From assembly GCA_945863205.1 (NCBI GenBank), contig CAMAZK010000011.1, positions 1 through 44,174 of the forward strand: a stretch of DNA of 44,174 bases. The letters are read 5' to 3'. The notes under the pieces are model-generated. The model had not been told where the DNA came from, ran no database searches, and worked only from the letters and a program-made list of their open reading frames with translations. Positions 28,001 through 34,993 of the stretch are shown here, piece by piece. Both the position numbers and the translations under genes were made by a program. The first letter of the stretch is position 1. Each line of letters starts with the position of its first letter. Source of the DNA: Akkermansia muciniphila. GTDB taxonomy: Bacteria; Verrucomicrobiota; Verrucomicrobiia; Verrucomicrobiales; Verrucomicrobiaceae.

Positions 28001-28520
28001 CCAGTCCGTGAATCATGAAGCCGAAGAACGGGCGCGGATCATCGCCGCCGACCCGCGACTGACGAAGCTCGACGAGGGCTTCAGGGCCCGTTACGAAAGC
28101 GATGCGAAGAAGCCCTTCGAGGCCGGTCTGGACGCTCTGAACCGGGGGTATGTGGAAAAAGGACTCGCCCGCGCTCGCGCGGCGGCGCAGGCAGGCGGCC
28201 GGTCTGCGGAAGTCGCCGCTCTGGATGCCGAAAAAGCGTTGGTCGAGAATGGGCGGGATCTTCCAGCAGAGGATTCCGCCGAGACGCCCGAGACACTCCA
28301 AACGCTGCGCGGCACCTACCGCGCGGCTTTCACAAAGCTGGAGGCGGAACGCGAAACCACGGTGACGAAACTGCAGGAAGTTTACGTGAAGGCACTGGAC
28401 GACTACGTGGTCGAGCTGACCAAGACCGACCGGATCGCCGATGCTGGAAAAGTGCAAAGCCTGCGTGAAGCGCTCGCCAAAATGAATGCGGCAGAGCTTG
28501 TCGGCAGTCAGTCCTTCTGA
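25050..28520 (+). CDS. Receptor-like Ser/Thr protein kinase 2, lacking leucine-rich repeats
   Basis: This 1156-residue paralogue starts 57 bases after kinase 1. The kinase domain (about 32-292) has K60, H155-R156-D157 and D175-F176-G177. A Pro/Gln-rich linker precedes the membrane helix at about 341-361. The outer part holds three beta-sandwich-like modules; the first (GPVNLIALVDAKRD onward) is shared with kinase 3. It ends with the helical module (about 1001-1156, LTKLDEGFRARYESDAKKPFE), stopping where kinases 1 and 3 continue into leucine-rich repeats. No promoter like those of its siblings is visible, so it may be transcribed with kinase 1. The stop looks natural because the helical module is complete. 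Confidence 0.92.
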   Translation: MSTSSASSSSKPSKGWQPPTLEDMQAMLSQYEFISLLGRGGMGAVYKAQQISLQRSVAIKVLPGDLIDDLEANFADRFKNEARTMAKLNHPGIVKVFDFGETQTGLLYIVMEFIDGTDVSQMIRSKGKLPQDYALAITAHVGDALAYAHKNGVIHRDIKPANILINQEGTVKVADFGLAKMDAPGQRGLTKTNMAMGTPDFVAPEALSPGTVVDGRADLYAMGVMLYQMLTGEIPRGMWSMPSTKVGSDPRYDAVILKAMQTDRELRYQDATEIRRDLDVIMTQPLRKEEPKPAATPAQQPVANRPSGAQPQAGPRGSRPMPQGQNRPPAAPPVKKKSNDVMIYLVAIVVIGGLAGLFMLSGGKQPAKPTPDVTADDVGQPKHTIPSANSSPPTVTGPVNLIALVDAKRDAIKSEWEVRGRELVLKRTQGPQLLAFRHTPPEEYDFEIEFTLKEGVSEASQIIPLQGRSILWKMGFKNTNPTLFGFGPLLDGVPFDVPTRQDAVIKRPRLLSGQRYRSLVEVRKGSLRALINGREVLKWSGDFKRLGGVADYVMPDPKCLGIGGWSGGIIFHKAEVRAPGSVPVVDTTPAAPATDRAWRPVFTEALKKNPSVNELPDGWMRISKTYLNAPNGKDMAIRARMRFTGGTYVWPIRFRDASKNGLMHYGLSITREGKFLLFRRVMVAGKYTSDEKSLMEVQAPRPFAEGTEFDLEVAAQGDRLLVKLDGEPIIDVRDTFHQGVRTQFGGDTATVEFKNLEWRPLSAGGGEAGAPAQAAVPARAAAGVDVATRREALTAALKSGVVDALAALTDLPADETFVWEKSADGVAVKFLTDPGPYKGCLALPVELSSDYVAEAWFTIPQAGEHVGVTIPVGDGRQTTCWIWPGDGGWAGLGKVDGHDPQAPEIEKGCSSRFQLPANELTHMRTEVRRTPGSVEIRFSLNGVQMAHYKGPTSRLITSTAWRLEPKPELLQIGARQATFHRVVIQSVNHEAEERARIIAADPRLTKLDEGFRARYESDAKKPFEAGLDALNRGYVEKGLARARAAAQAGGRSAEVAALDAEKALVENGRDLPAEDSAETPETLQTLRGTYRAAFTKLEAERETTVTKLQEVYVKALDDYVVELTKTDRIADAGKVQSLREALAKMNAAELVGSQSF

Positions 28521-28586
28521 GCCGACACAAAGGCGATCTCTATTCCAATTTCCTAAGTCACATCTTGTTCATTTGCCAAGATGAGC

Positions 28587-28616
28587 TTGTGGTCGGGTCG
28601 ATACTCCGGTTAGGAT
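28587..28616 (+). promoter_or_regulatory. Predicted promoter of receptor kinase 3, with downstream ribosome site
   Basis: TTGTGG (28587-28592), 18 bases, TAGGAT (28611-28616), then GGTCTG: the same layout as upstream of kinase 1, 34 bases before the ATG. A strong ribosome-binding site GGAGG follows at 28637-28641, 8 bases before the start. A 7-base inverted repeat (CATCTTG 28561-28567 with CAAGATG 28577-28583) lies just upstream. Confidence 0.55.
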
Positions 28617-28649
28617 GGTCTGAAATCCGCTTGTTCGGAGGCACATCCT

Positions 28650-31600
28650 ATGAGCACCTCATCCGCATCCTCCAGTTCCAAACCCTCCGGCGGCTGGCAG
28701 CCGCCCACGCTGGAGGAAATGCAGGCCATGCTGCCGCAGTATGAGTTTGTGTCCCTGCTCGGTCGCGGCGGCATGGGCGCGGTTTTCAAGGCGGTGCAGG
28801 TCACGCTGGACCGCCCGGTGGCCATCAAGGTGCTGCCGGTCGATCTCGTCGCGGATGATGACTCTCAGTTCGCCGAGCGCTTCAAGAACGAGGCGCGCAC
28901 GATGGCAAAGATGAACCACCCGGCCATCGTCAACGTGTACGATTTCGGCGAGACCAACACCGGCCTGCTCTACATCGTGATGGAGTTCATCGACGGCACG
29001 GACGTGGCGCAGATGATCGCCACGCAGGGCAAGCTGCCGGAGGACTACGCGCTGTCCATCACCGCGCACGTCAGCGACGCGCTGAACTACGCGCACACGC
29101 AGGGCATCGTGCACCGCGACATCAAGCCGGCGAACATTCTCATCAACATGGAGGGTGCCGTGAAGGTGGCGGACTTCGGACTCGCCAAAGCAAACGATCC
29201 GAGCCAGAGCGGCATTACGAAGACGAACATGGCCATGGGCACGCCGGACTTCGTGGCGCCGGAGGCCTTCATCCCTGGCGTGCCGCTGGATGGCCGTGCC
29301 GATCTGTATGCGATGGGGGTGATGCTCTACCAGATGCTCACCGGCGAGATCCCGCGTGGGATCTGGGCGCTGCCAGGGCAGAAGCTCGGTACCGATCCGC
29401 GCTTTGATGCCATCATCACGAAAGCGATGCAGACGGATCGCGAGCACCGCTACCAGAGCGCGATGGACCTGCGCCGCGATCTGGACACGATCCTCACCCT
29501 ACCCCGGGCCGCACTGGAAGCCCAGCAGCAGGCCGAGGGTGCGGCCCGCGCCACGCAGGCGCAGGCGCAGGCGCAGGCGCAGAGGCAGGCGGCCAGCGGA
29601 CCGCAAAGACGGCCCGTGAGCACCCCCGACCCGGTTGAGGTCCCGCTGCCCGTTAAAAAGTCCAGCCTCGGCCCCGTCATCGGCATCGCTGCCACCGTCT
29701 TGCTCATCGCAGGGATGGTCTATGTGCTGCGGCCGCCTGCGAAGCAGCCCGCGCCAGTCACGGCGTCAGCCGACTCCAAACCTTCGGATTCGGGTGCTCC
29801 GGCTCCCACACCGGTGGCTGCTGGCACCACGGACCCCGCTGTTTTTTCCGATTTTGCCCCGACGGCCCAATGGCGTGATGAACTGGCAGGCACGGGTTCC
29901 TGGGGTCCGGCCTGGCAGCTCGCTGGCAATGAGATGCACGTCGTGGAGTCCAAGAATGCCATGCGCGTCTTTGCCGACCTGCGTCAGGACTCCGCGCTGC
30001 GTGTCCGCTTCCGTTCACAAAGCGACGCCGCCTGGCTGGACCTCATTCAGCGCCTCAACAAAGTAGGCATCGGGCCGCGTTACGTGATCACTCTGTGGAC
30101 CAAGGAAAACCTCGGCGGCTCGCTGGATGTTCTTCCCCTCAAAAAAGATGGGGAAAGGCGCACATTGGCTCCGTTGAAGAGCCAGCCACCGTTGGGCACC
30201 GGCACCGAGCACACCGCCGAACTCTACGCCATTGGCGACCGCCTGAGCTTCTTCTTTGACGGGCAGTTGATGGGCGAAGTTCAGGACAGCACTTTTAGCG
30301 AAGGCTACCCGGCTGTTTATGCCAGTCATGGCATCGAACTCATCCGCGTGGAGACGGCCGTGCTCGACCGGCAGAACTCGGAGCCACCACCCACCGAGGT
30401 GCTCGTCTTCGGCGGCAATCGCTACCAGTTCTCGCCCGAAAAACTGACCTGGGAGGAGGCCAAAGCCAAGGCGGCAGCCGCAGGCGGTCATCTGGCCACG
30501 ATCACCAGCCCGGAGGAAAACCAATGGGTCTTGGACACCTTTGTCTCCCGGTTGCAGGGGAACCTCTCCCTATGGCTCGGCGGCACTAAGGACAATCCTA
30601 CCCAGGCATGGACCTGGATCACCGGCGAGCCCTTCACCTTCACGGCTTGGGGCACGAACGAGCCAAGCGTAAATCTCGATGAAATCGCGCTCTGTTTCTC
30701 ACGCCAGAGCAAAGGTTGGGGAGACATCCGCACCAACGGCATGGGGCAGGCGGACCGCCGTGGCGGCTATCTCATCGAATGGGACGACGCCGGCAGCGGG
30801 AAAACTCCGCCCGTGATGCCCGCAGCTCCGCTACCTGCGACGGGCGGTGCGGTGGATCTCCTCGCCCTCGTGGATGTGGAGCGCGATGTTGTGGTGGGTC
30901 CCTGGGAGATGACGTCGGAAGGCCTGGCGCTGAAGTGGGAAAAGGGACGAGCTGTGAATGTGCTGGAATTCAACCACAGCGCCCCGGAGGAATACGACTT
31001 CGAGATTGAATTCACCATCAAGGAGGGCTTGAGCGATGTCAGCCAGTTGCTGCCCGTGAAGGGGCGGACCGTGCGGTGGAAGATGGGGCACGGATTCGTT
31101 CCTCTTTATTCCTTTGGTCCGAATCTGGATGGCAAACGGGCGGATGACTCCGAACGCACAGAGGCGATCGCGAAACGTGCGCACTTGAAGTCCGGCCAGC
31201 GCTACCGCAGCACGGTGCAGGTGCGCAAAGACTCCCTGCGAGCCCTGATCGACGGCGAGGAGGTTCTGCGGTGGAGCGGCGACCTCGAGCGTCTGGGGGA
31301 CGAGGCTTCCACCACAGTGAAGAATGGCGCCCATCCCGGACTGGGCAGCTACTCCGCGTTTGTCATCTTCCACAAGGCAGAGCTGCGGCCGTTCATGGCC
31401 GTTGTGCCTGTTCCGCCTGATCCAACGCCCGTGATGCCTGCCGCCGCGACTGCTGCCGCGCCGCCTGTGGATCCGCACCTTGCCAAACTCGAAGCCGGCT
31501 TCACCGCCCGCTACGAATCCGACGCCCAGAAGCCCTATCTCGCCGCCATCGCCGCGCTGAACCGGAGCTACATCGACAACGGCATCGCCAAAGCGCGTGC

Positions 31601-32834
31601 CGCCGCACAGGCTAGGGGCAGCCTGAAGGAGGTCGTCGCCTTCGACGAGGTGAAAGCGCACATCGAGCGTGGCGAAGGCGTGCCCGACGCGGATGAACCG
31701 GGCACTCCCGAATCGCTCAAATCCCTCCGCGCCATTTATCGCACCGCGTTAGCCAAAATCACCGCCGAACGCGATGCCAGGGCCGTGCCGCTCTACGACA
31801 TCTACATCCGCGCCTTGGAGGATTACACGGGAGAGCTCACCAAGGCCGGCAAACTCGACGCGGCACAAAATGTCAAAAACGTTCGTGACGAGATCGCCCT
31901 GCGAAAACCACAGTCTGTGACCTCACCCGTCGCGGCTTCCCAGCCCGTCCCTGAACCAGCACCGCCGGCAGCGGTCGCTTCCGTCCCTGCCGCGATGCCC
32001 AGCCTTCCCGCAGGCGGCAGTTCCTGGCGCATGGCCGCGCTTTTCCTCGTCAACAACGGCGGCTCCTGCCAGGTGGTCAAAAACGGTGCGGGCAAGAGCG
32101 TCGCCACGGAAGCAGACATCCCCTCCGGCCGCTTCGACATCACGGAGATCCACCTTGAACGCCTCAACTCCGTGCTGCCGCCCCTGAAGACGGAGGACTT
32201 GCAGCCGCTCAACGGCCTGCGTGATCTTCGCCGCGCCCATTTTCGCCCCGTGCATCCCGGACTCGATGACGCGGCCTTCGCTTTCCTCGCGAACAATGAC
32301 GACCTCGACTGGCTCAACCTCGAAGGCGTTCCGGACGTCACGGATGGCGTGATCACTTACATCGCCCCGCTCAAAAAACTCGACTACCTCTCCATCCGGA
32401 ACGCCACCAAGTTCACCGGTCAGGGTTTGAACAAAATCACAGGCACCGGCTCCATCACCAACCTCGAGCTGCCCGTCTGCGGGATCACCGATGCGGGAAT
32501 GAAAGCCATCGGTTCCTTCAAAAAACTCGGGCACCTTTTCGTCACTTCCACCGAGATCACCCCCGCCGGTTTTGCCGCCATCACCGGCATCAAGACGCTC
32601 ACCTCCCTCAACTTCAGCGGCACCGCCTTCGATGACGAAGCAGCCGGAGTCATCTCCGGCATGACCCACCTGGCGAATCTGGACCTGGGCGGCACGAAGA
32701 TCACCGACGCCGGCCTCGCGAAGCTCAAATCCCTCAAAAAACTCGTCAGTCTCAACCTCGGCGGCAGCGCCGTGAGTGTCGAAGCTGCGGCGGAATTCCA
32801 AAAAGCCATGCCGCAGTGCCGGGTGAACCGCTGA
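28650..32834 (+). CDS. Receptor-like Ser/Thr protein kinase 3 with C-type-lectin-like domain and leucine-rich repeats
   Basis: This 1394-residue paralogue has an intact kinase (about 32-292; K60, H155-R156-D157, D175-F176-G177) and a repetitive Ala-Gln linker. The membrane helix is at about 341-360. Its outer part begins with a beta-sandwich (about 390-575), then a C-type-lectin-like domain (about 582-713): LTWEEAKAKAAAAGGHLATI, LWLGGTKD, WTWITGEPFTFTAWGTNEPS and a closing GGYLIEWD strand. The canonical disulfide cysteines are mostly missing. A second beta-sandwich shared with kinase 2, the helical module (about 940-1100, LAKLEAGFTARYESD) and leucine-rich repeats (about 1128-1394) follow. The lectin-like domain replaces a beta-sandwich of its siblings, so it probably senses a different ligand. 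Confidence 0.93.
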   Translation: MSTSSASSSSKPSGGWQPPTLEEMQAMLPQYEFVSLLGRGGMGAVFKAVQVTLDRPVAIKVLPVDLVADDDSQFAERFKNEARTMAKMNHPAIVNVYDFGETNTGLLYIVMEFIDGTDVAQMIATQGKLPEDYALSITAHVSDALNYAHTQGIVHRDIKPANILINMEGAVKVADFGLAKANDPSQSGITKTNMAMGTPDFVAPEAFIPGVPLDGRADLYAMGVMLYQMLTGEIPRGIWALPGQKLGTDPRFDAIITKAMQTDREHRYQSAMDLRRDLDTILTLPRAALEAQQQAEGAARATQAQAQAQAQRQAASGPQRRPVSTPDPVEVPLPVKKSSLGPVIGIAATVLLIAGMVYVLRPPAKQPAPVTASADSKPSDSGAPAPTPVAAGTTDPAVFSDFAPTAQWRDELAGTGSWGPAWQLAGNEMHVVESKNAMRVFADLRQDSALRVRFRSQSDAAWLDLIQRLNKVGIGPRYVITLWTKENLGGSLDVLPLKKDGERRTLAPLKSQPPLGTGTEHTAELYAIGDRLSFFFDGQLMGEVQDSTFSEGYPAVYASHGIELIRVETAVLDRQNSEPPPTEVLVFGGNRYQFSPEKLTWEEAKAKAAAAGGHLATITSPEENQWVLDTFVSRLQGNLSLWLGGTKDNPTQAWTWITGEPFTFTAWGTNEPSVNLDEIALCFSRQSKGWGDIRTNGMGQADRRGGYLIEWDDAGSGKTPPVMPAAPLPATGGAVDLLALVDVERDVVVGPWEMTSEGLALKWEKGRAVNVLEFNHSAPEEYDFEIEFTIKEGLSDVSQLLPVKGRTVRWKMGHGFVPLYSFGPNLDGKRADDSERTEAIAKRAHLKSGQRYRSTVQVRKDSLRALIDGEEVLRWSGDLERLGDEASTTVKNGAHPGLGSYSAFVIFHKAELRPFMAVVPVPPDPTPVMPAAATAAAPPVDPHLAKLEAGFTARYESDAQKPYLAAIAALNRSYIDNGIAKARAAAQARGSLKEVVAFDEVKAHIERGEGVPDADEPGTPESLKSLRAIYRTALAKITAERDARAVPLYDIYIRALEDYTGELTKAGKLDAAQNVKNVRDEIALRKPQSVTSPVAASQPVPEPAPPAAVASVPAAMPSLPAGGSSWRMAALFLVNNGGSCQVVKNGAGKSVATEADIPSGRFDITEIHLERLNSVLPPLKTEDLQPLNGLRDLRRAHFRPVHPGLDDAAFAFLANNDDLDWLNLEGVPDVTDGVITYIAPLKKLDYLSIRNATKFTGQGLNKITGTGSITNLELPVCGITDAGMKAIGSFKKLGHLFVTSTEITPAGFAAITGIKTLTSLNFSGTAFDDEAAGVISGMTHLANLDLGGTKITDAGLAKLKSLKKLVSLNLGGSAVSVEAAAEFQKAMPQCRVNR
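29555..29582 (+). repeat. GCAGGC hexanucleotide tandem repeat in kinase 3
   Basis: Four full copies and part of a fifth of GCAGGC encode alternating Ala-Gln just before the membrane helix. Kinase 1 has only a short, irregular version (ATQAQKQ) at the same place. Six-base units keep the frame, so slippage would change linker length rather than destroy the gene. Confidence 0.85.
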
Positions 32835-32882
32835 CCCGCTTGCGAGTTGTATTTGTGCCTCGCGCCTGCGCCCCGTCGCGTT

Positions 32883-33017
32883 CTATTTCGTCTTCGACTT
32901 GCGGCAGGCATCGCTGCAAAAGCGCACATGCTCCCAGTCACGCTCCCATTTCTTCCGCCAGGTGAAGGGCCGTCCGCAGGCGGCGCAGGTCTTCTGCGGC
33001 AAGTGCTGTTTTTTCAC
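32883..33017 (-). CDS. DUF2256-type zinc-finger mini-protein
   Basis: This is a 44-residue protein. I choose the GTG at 33017-33015, which gives (M)[16 protein letters not shown] at the N terminus and starts 13 bases after the SDR stop. Longer versions run into the SDR gene. The pattern [18 protein letters not shown], then [10 protein letters not shown], is characteristic of DUF2256 proteins, with four cysteines (CxxC and CxxxC) that probably bind zinc. Function is unknown. Its gene ends 48 bases from the convergent kinase 3 stop. It is easily missed because of the GTG start and small size. Confidence 0.85.
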   Translation of the reverse strand: MKKQHLPQKTCAACGRPFTWRKKWERDWEHVRFCSDACRKSKTK

Positions 33018-33030
33018 ACCATGCACGGCT

Positions 33031-33855
33031 TCACGCGCTGAATTCCGTGCCGCTGGCGACGGCTTCCCATTTTTCGGCCTCACGGGTCAGCGCCGCCGCT
33101 TTGTCTCGCAGCTTTTTCACCACATACTTGCCCAGGGGAAAGTGCAGCGGCGCTTCGCCGTCGAGCACCATCTGCACGATCGCCGCCGCCGCCTTCGCCG
33201 GATCGCCGGGCTGCTTGCCGTCCATCGAGGCGAGGAATCGGGCGAATTTTCCGGAACTGGCCTGGTAGTCAGCGATCTCGCCGGCTGCCTTGTCCATGCT
33301 GCGGGCGATGAAGTCCGTCCGGAACGGTCCCGGCTGGACCAGCGTGATCTTGATGCCCAGCGGGGCAAGTTCCAGCCGCAAACTCTCGCTCATCAGTTCC
33401 AGCGCCGCCTTGGCCCCGCCGTAGATGCCGAAGCCGGCGTAGTTCGAAATGGCCGCGGCTGCGCTGACGTTCACGATGTGGCCGCTTCTCCGCTGTCGCA
33501 GCCCGGGCAGAGCCGCACGGATGACGTTCAGCGGGCCAAAGAAGTTCGTTTCCATGTTTTGGCGGATCTGTTCGTCGCTGCACTCCTCCACCGCGCCGAT
33601 CAGGCCGTAGCCCGCGTTGTTCACCAGCACGTCCACGGGTCCCGCGGCAGAGATGGCCTCGCGCACGTTTTCCGGATCAGTCACATCCAGAGCCATGACC
33701 TCACAGCTTCCGGCTTTTTCCAGATCTGCGATGCTGCGCACATCCCGGGCGGTGGCGATGACGCGCTGTCCTGCGGCCAGCGCCGCCTCTGCGATCGCAC
33801 GACCGAAGCCGGACGAACAACCCGTGATGAACCAAGTGGAAGATTTTTCGGACAC
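33031..33855 (-). CDS. Short-chain dehydrogenase/reductase (SDR) with altered catalytic serine
   Basis: I start at GTG 33855 (274 residues, [16 protein letters not shown]). The open frame continues to an ATG at 33909, but those 18 residues do not resemble SDR sequence. The protein has the cofactor motif TGCSSGFG (11-18), NNAG (79-82) and the catalytic Y145-x3-K149 (YGGAK). The serine normally 13 residues before the tyrosine aligns with A132 in NVSAAAAIS; the preceding residue is S131. It resembles oxidoreductases of the TGCSSGFGR group, which act on carbonyls with NADP. The gene is downstream of hflC by 82 bases to the GTG, with no evident functional link. Confidence 0.87.
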   Translation of the reverse strand: MSEKSSTWFITGCSSGFGRAIAEAALAAGQRVIATARDVRSIADLEKAGSCEVMALDVTDPENVREAISAAGPVDVLVNNAGYGLIGAVEECSDEQIRQNMETNFFGPLNVIRAALPGLRQRRSGHIVNVSAAAAISNYAGFGIYGGAKAALELMSESLRLELAPLGIKITLVQPGPFRTDFIARSMDKAAGEIADYQASSGKFARFLASMDGKQPGDPAKAAAAIVQMVLDGEAPLHFPLGKYVVKKLRDKAAALTREAEKWEAVASGTEFSA

Positions 33856-33937
33856 ACAGGACCTACGCCTGCGCTCCTGATCGGAGCACGGGAAAGTCAA
33901 AAGCCGCATCAGATGCCGCTGGAACTGTCACGAGGCT

Positions 33938-34993
33938 CTACCTGCCGCTCACCTCGAGCAGCGTGGGCAGCTTGTCGAGTCCCGAGGGTGCCTCGAAAGC
34001 CGTCCCGGCGGCGGCGTTGGGCGCCTTGGGATTGCTGGACTTGAGGTAGCGGAAGAGTTCGCTGTCCGTGGTGAAGATCATGGTGGTGTCTCCGGTGATC
34101 AGCTTTTTGTAGGCCTCCATCGTCTTTATGAATTCGAAGAGTTCGGCGGCCTCGGGGGTCTGGTTGTAGGCTTTGGCGTAGATCTCCGTGGCTTTGGCAT
34201 CGGCGCTGCCCTCCAGTTCCTGCACCTTGCGGTAGGCCTCGGATTCGATGGTGGCGAGGTCACGCTCGCGCTCGCCGTTGATCTTTGCGGCTTCGCCGGC
34301 GCCTTCGGAACGGTAGCGCTCCGCGATCTGCTGGCGCTCGCTGATCATGCGCTGGTAGATGGACTTGCTGACGTCGGCGTCGTAGTCGATGCGCTTCAGG
34401 CGCACGTCGAGGATTCGGATGCCGAGCTCCTGCACCTTCGGGGCGGCGTTGGCGAAGATTTCCGCTTCCAACTCGCTGCGTCCGGCGCGGATCTCCGGGA
34501 GGACGCCGATGCGTGCCTCGGCGGTGGACATCGTGGCACCTTCCACCGGCGCGGGGCCGTCACGCACGACCTTGCGATCCTTGGTGGTGCGCACGGCTTC
34601 GATGAAGTCGTGGCGGGCGATGACGATGCGGGTCTCGCTGCCGATGATGCCGTTAAGCCGGGAGAGGGCGCGGGTTTCATCCGTGAGCTGGCGGAAGAAG
34701 ACGAGTGGATCGACGATCTCCCAGCGGGCGAAGGCATCGACGGTGACGAAGACTTTGTTCTTCGTGGTCATGGGGGTGGAGTCGCCATCCCATTCGAGCA
34801 CGCGCTTTTCGATGCGGTTCACGGTTTGAATGAAGGGCGTCTTCCAGTGGAGGCCGGCGTCACGCACCGGCTCGCCCACGGGCATGCCGAACTGGGTGAT
34901 GATGACCTGCTCGGTCTCATCCACGGTGTAGAGGCCGGAGGAAAGGAGAATCGCCAGGGAGAGGGCGACGATGATGGCGAGGGAGGATTTCAT
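33938..34993 (-). CDS. hflC: HflC, membrane protease-modulator subunit (SPFH/band 7)
   Basis: This 351-residue protein has an N-terminal membrane anchor (about 5-22) followed by the SPFH domain: QVIITQFGMPVGEPV, GLHWKTPFIQTVNRIEKRVLEWDG and DPLVFFRQL. A coiled-coil stretch (SERQQIAERYRSEG, then SADAKATEIYAKAYNQTPE) is typical of HflC. HflK and HflC form a cage around the FtsH protease in the inner membrane and modulate its activity. The start overlaps the hflK stop by four bases (ATGA), so the pair is translationally coupled. Length is close to that usual for the family. Confidence 0.95.
   Translation of the reverse strand: MKSSLAIIVALSLAILLSSGLYTVDETEQVIITQFGMPVGEPVRDAGLHWKTPFIQTVNRIEKRVLEWDGDSTPMTTKNKVFVTVDAFARWEIVDPLVFFRQLTDETRALSRLNGIIGSETRIVIARHDFIEAVRTTKDRKVVRDGPAPVEGATMSTAEARIGVLPEIRAGRSELEAEIFANAAPKVQELGIRILDVRLKRIDYDADVSKSIYQRMISERQQIAERYRSEGAGEAAKINGERERDLATIESEAYRKVQELEGSADAKATEIYAKAYNQTPEAAELFEFIKTMEAYKKLITGDTTMIFTTDSELFRYLKSSNPKAPNAAAGTAFEAPSGLDKLPTLLEVSGR

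Noticed and set aside
27513..28457. A 314-codon minus-strand frame inside kinase 2
   Set aside because: Antisense to the conserved helical and sandwich modules; no recognisable family.
28561..28583. Inverted repeat CATCTTG/CAAGATG after kinase 2 as a terminator
   Set aside because: The stem is only seven base pairs and no T-run follows, so I list it only as a nearby repeat.
32839..32870. Possible terminator hairpin (GCGAG/CTCGC) after kinase 3
   Set aside because: Five-base stem with a 12-base loop and no T-run; too weak to call.
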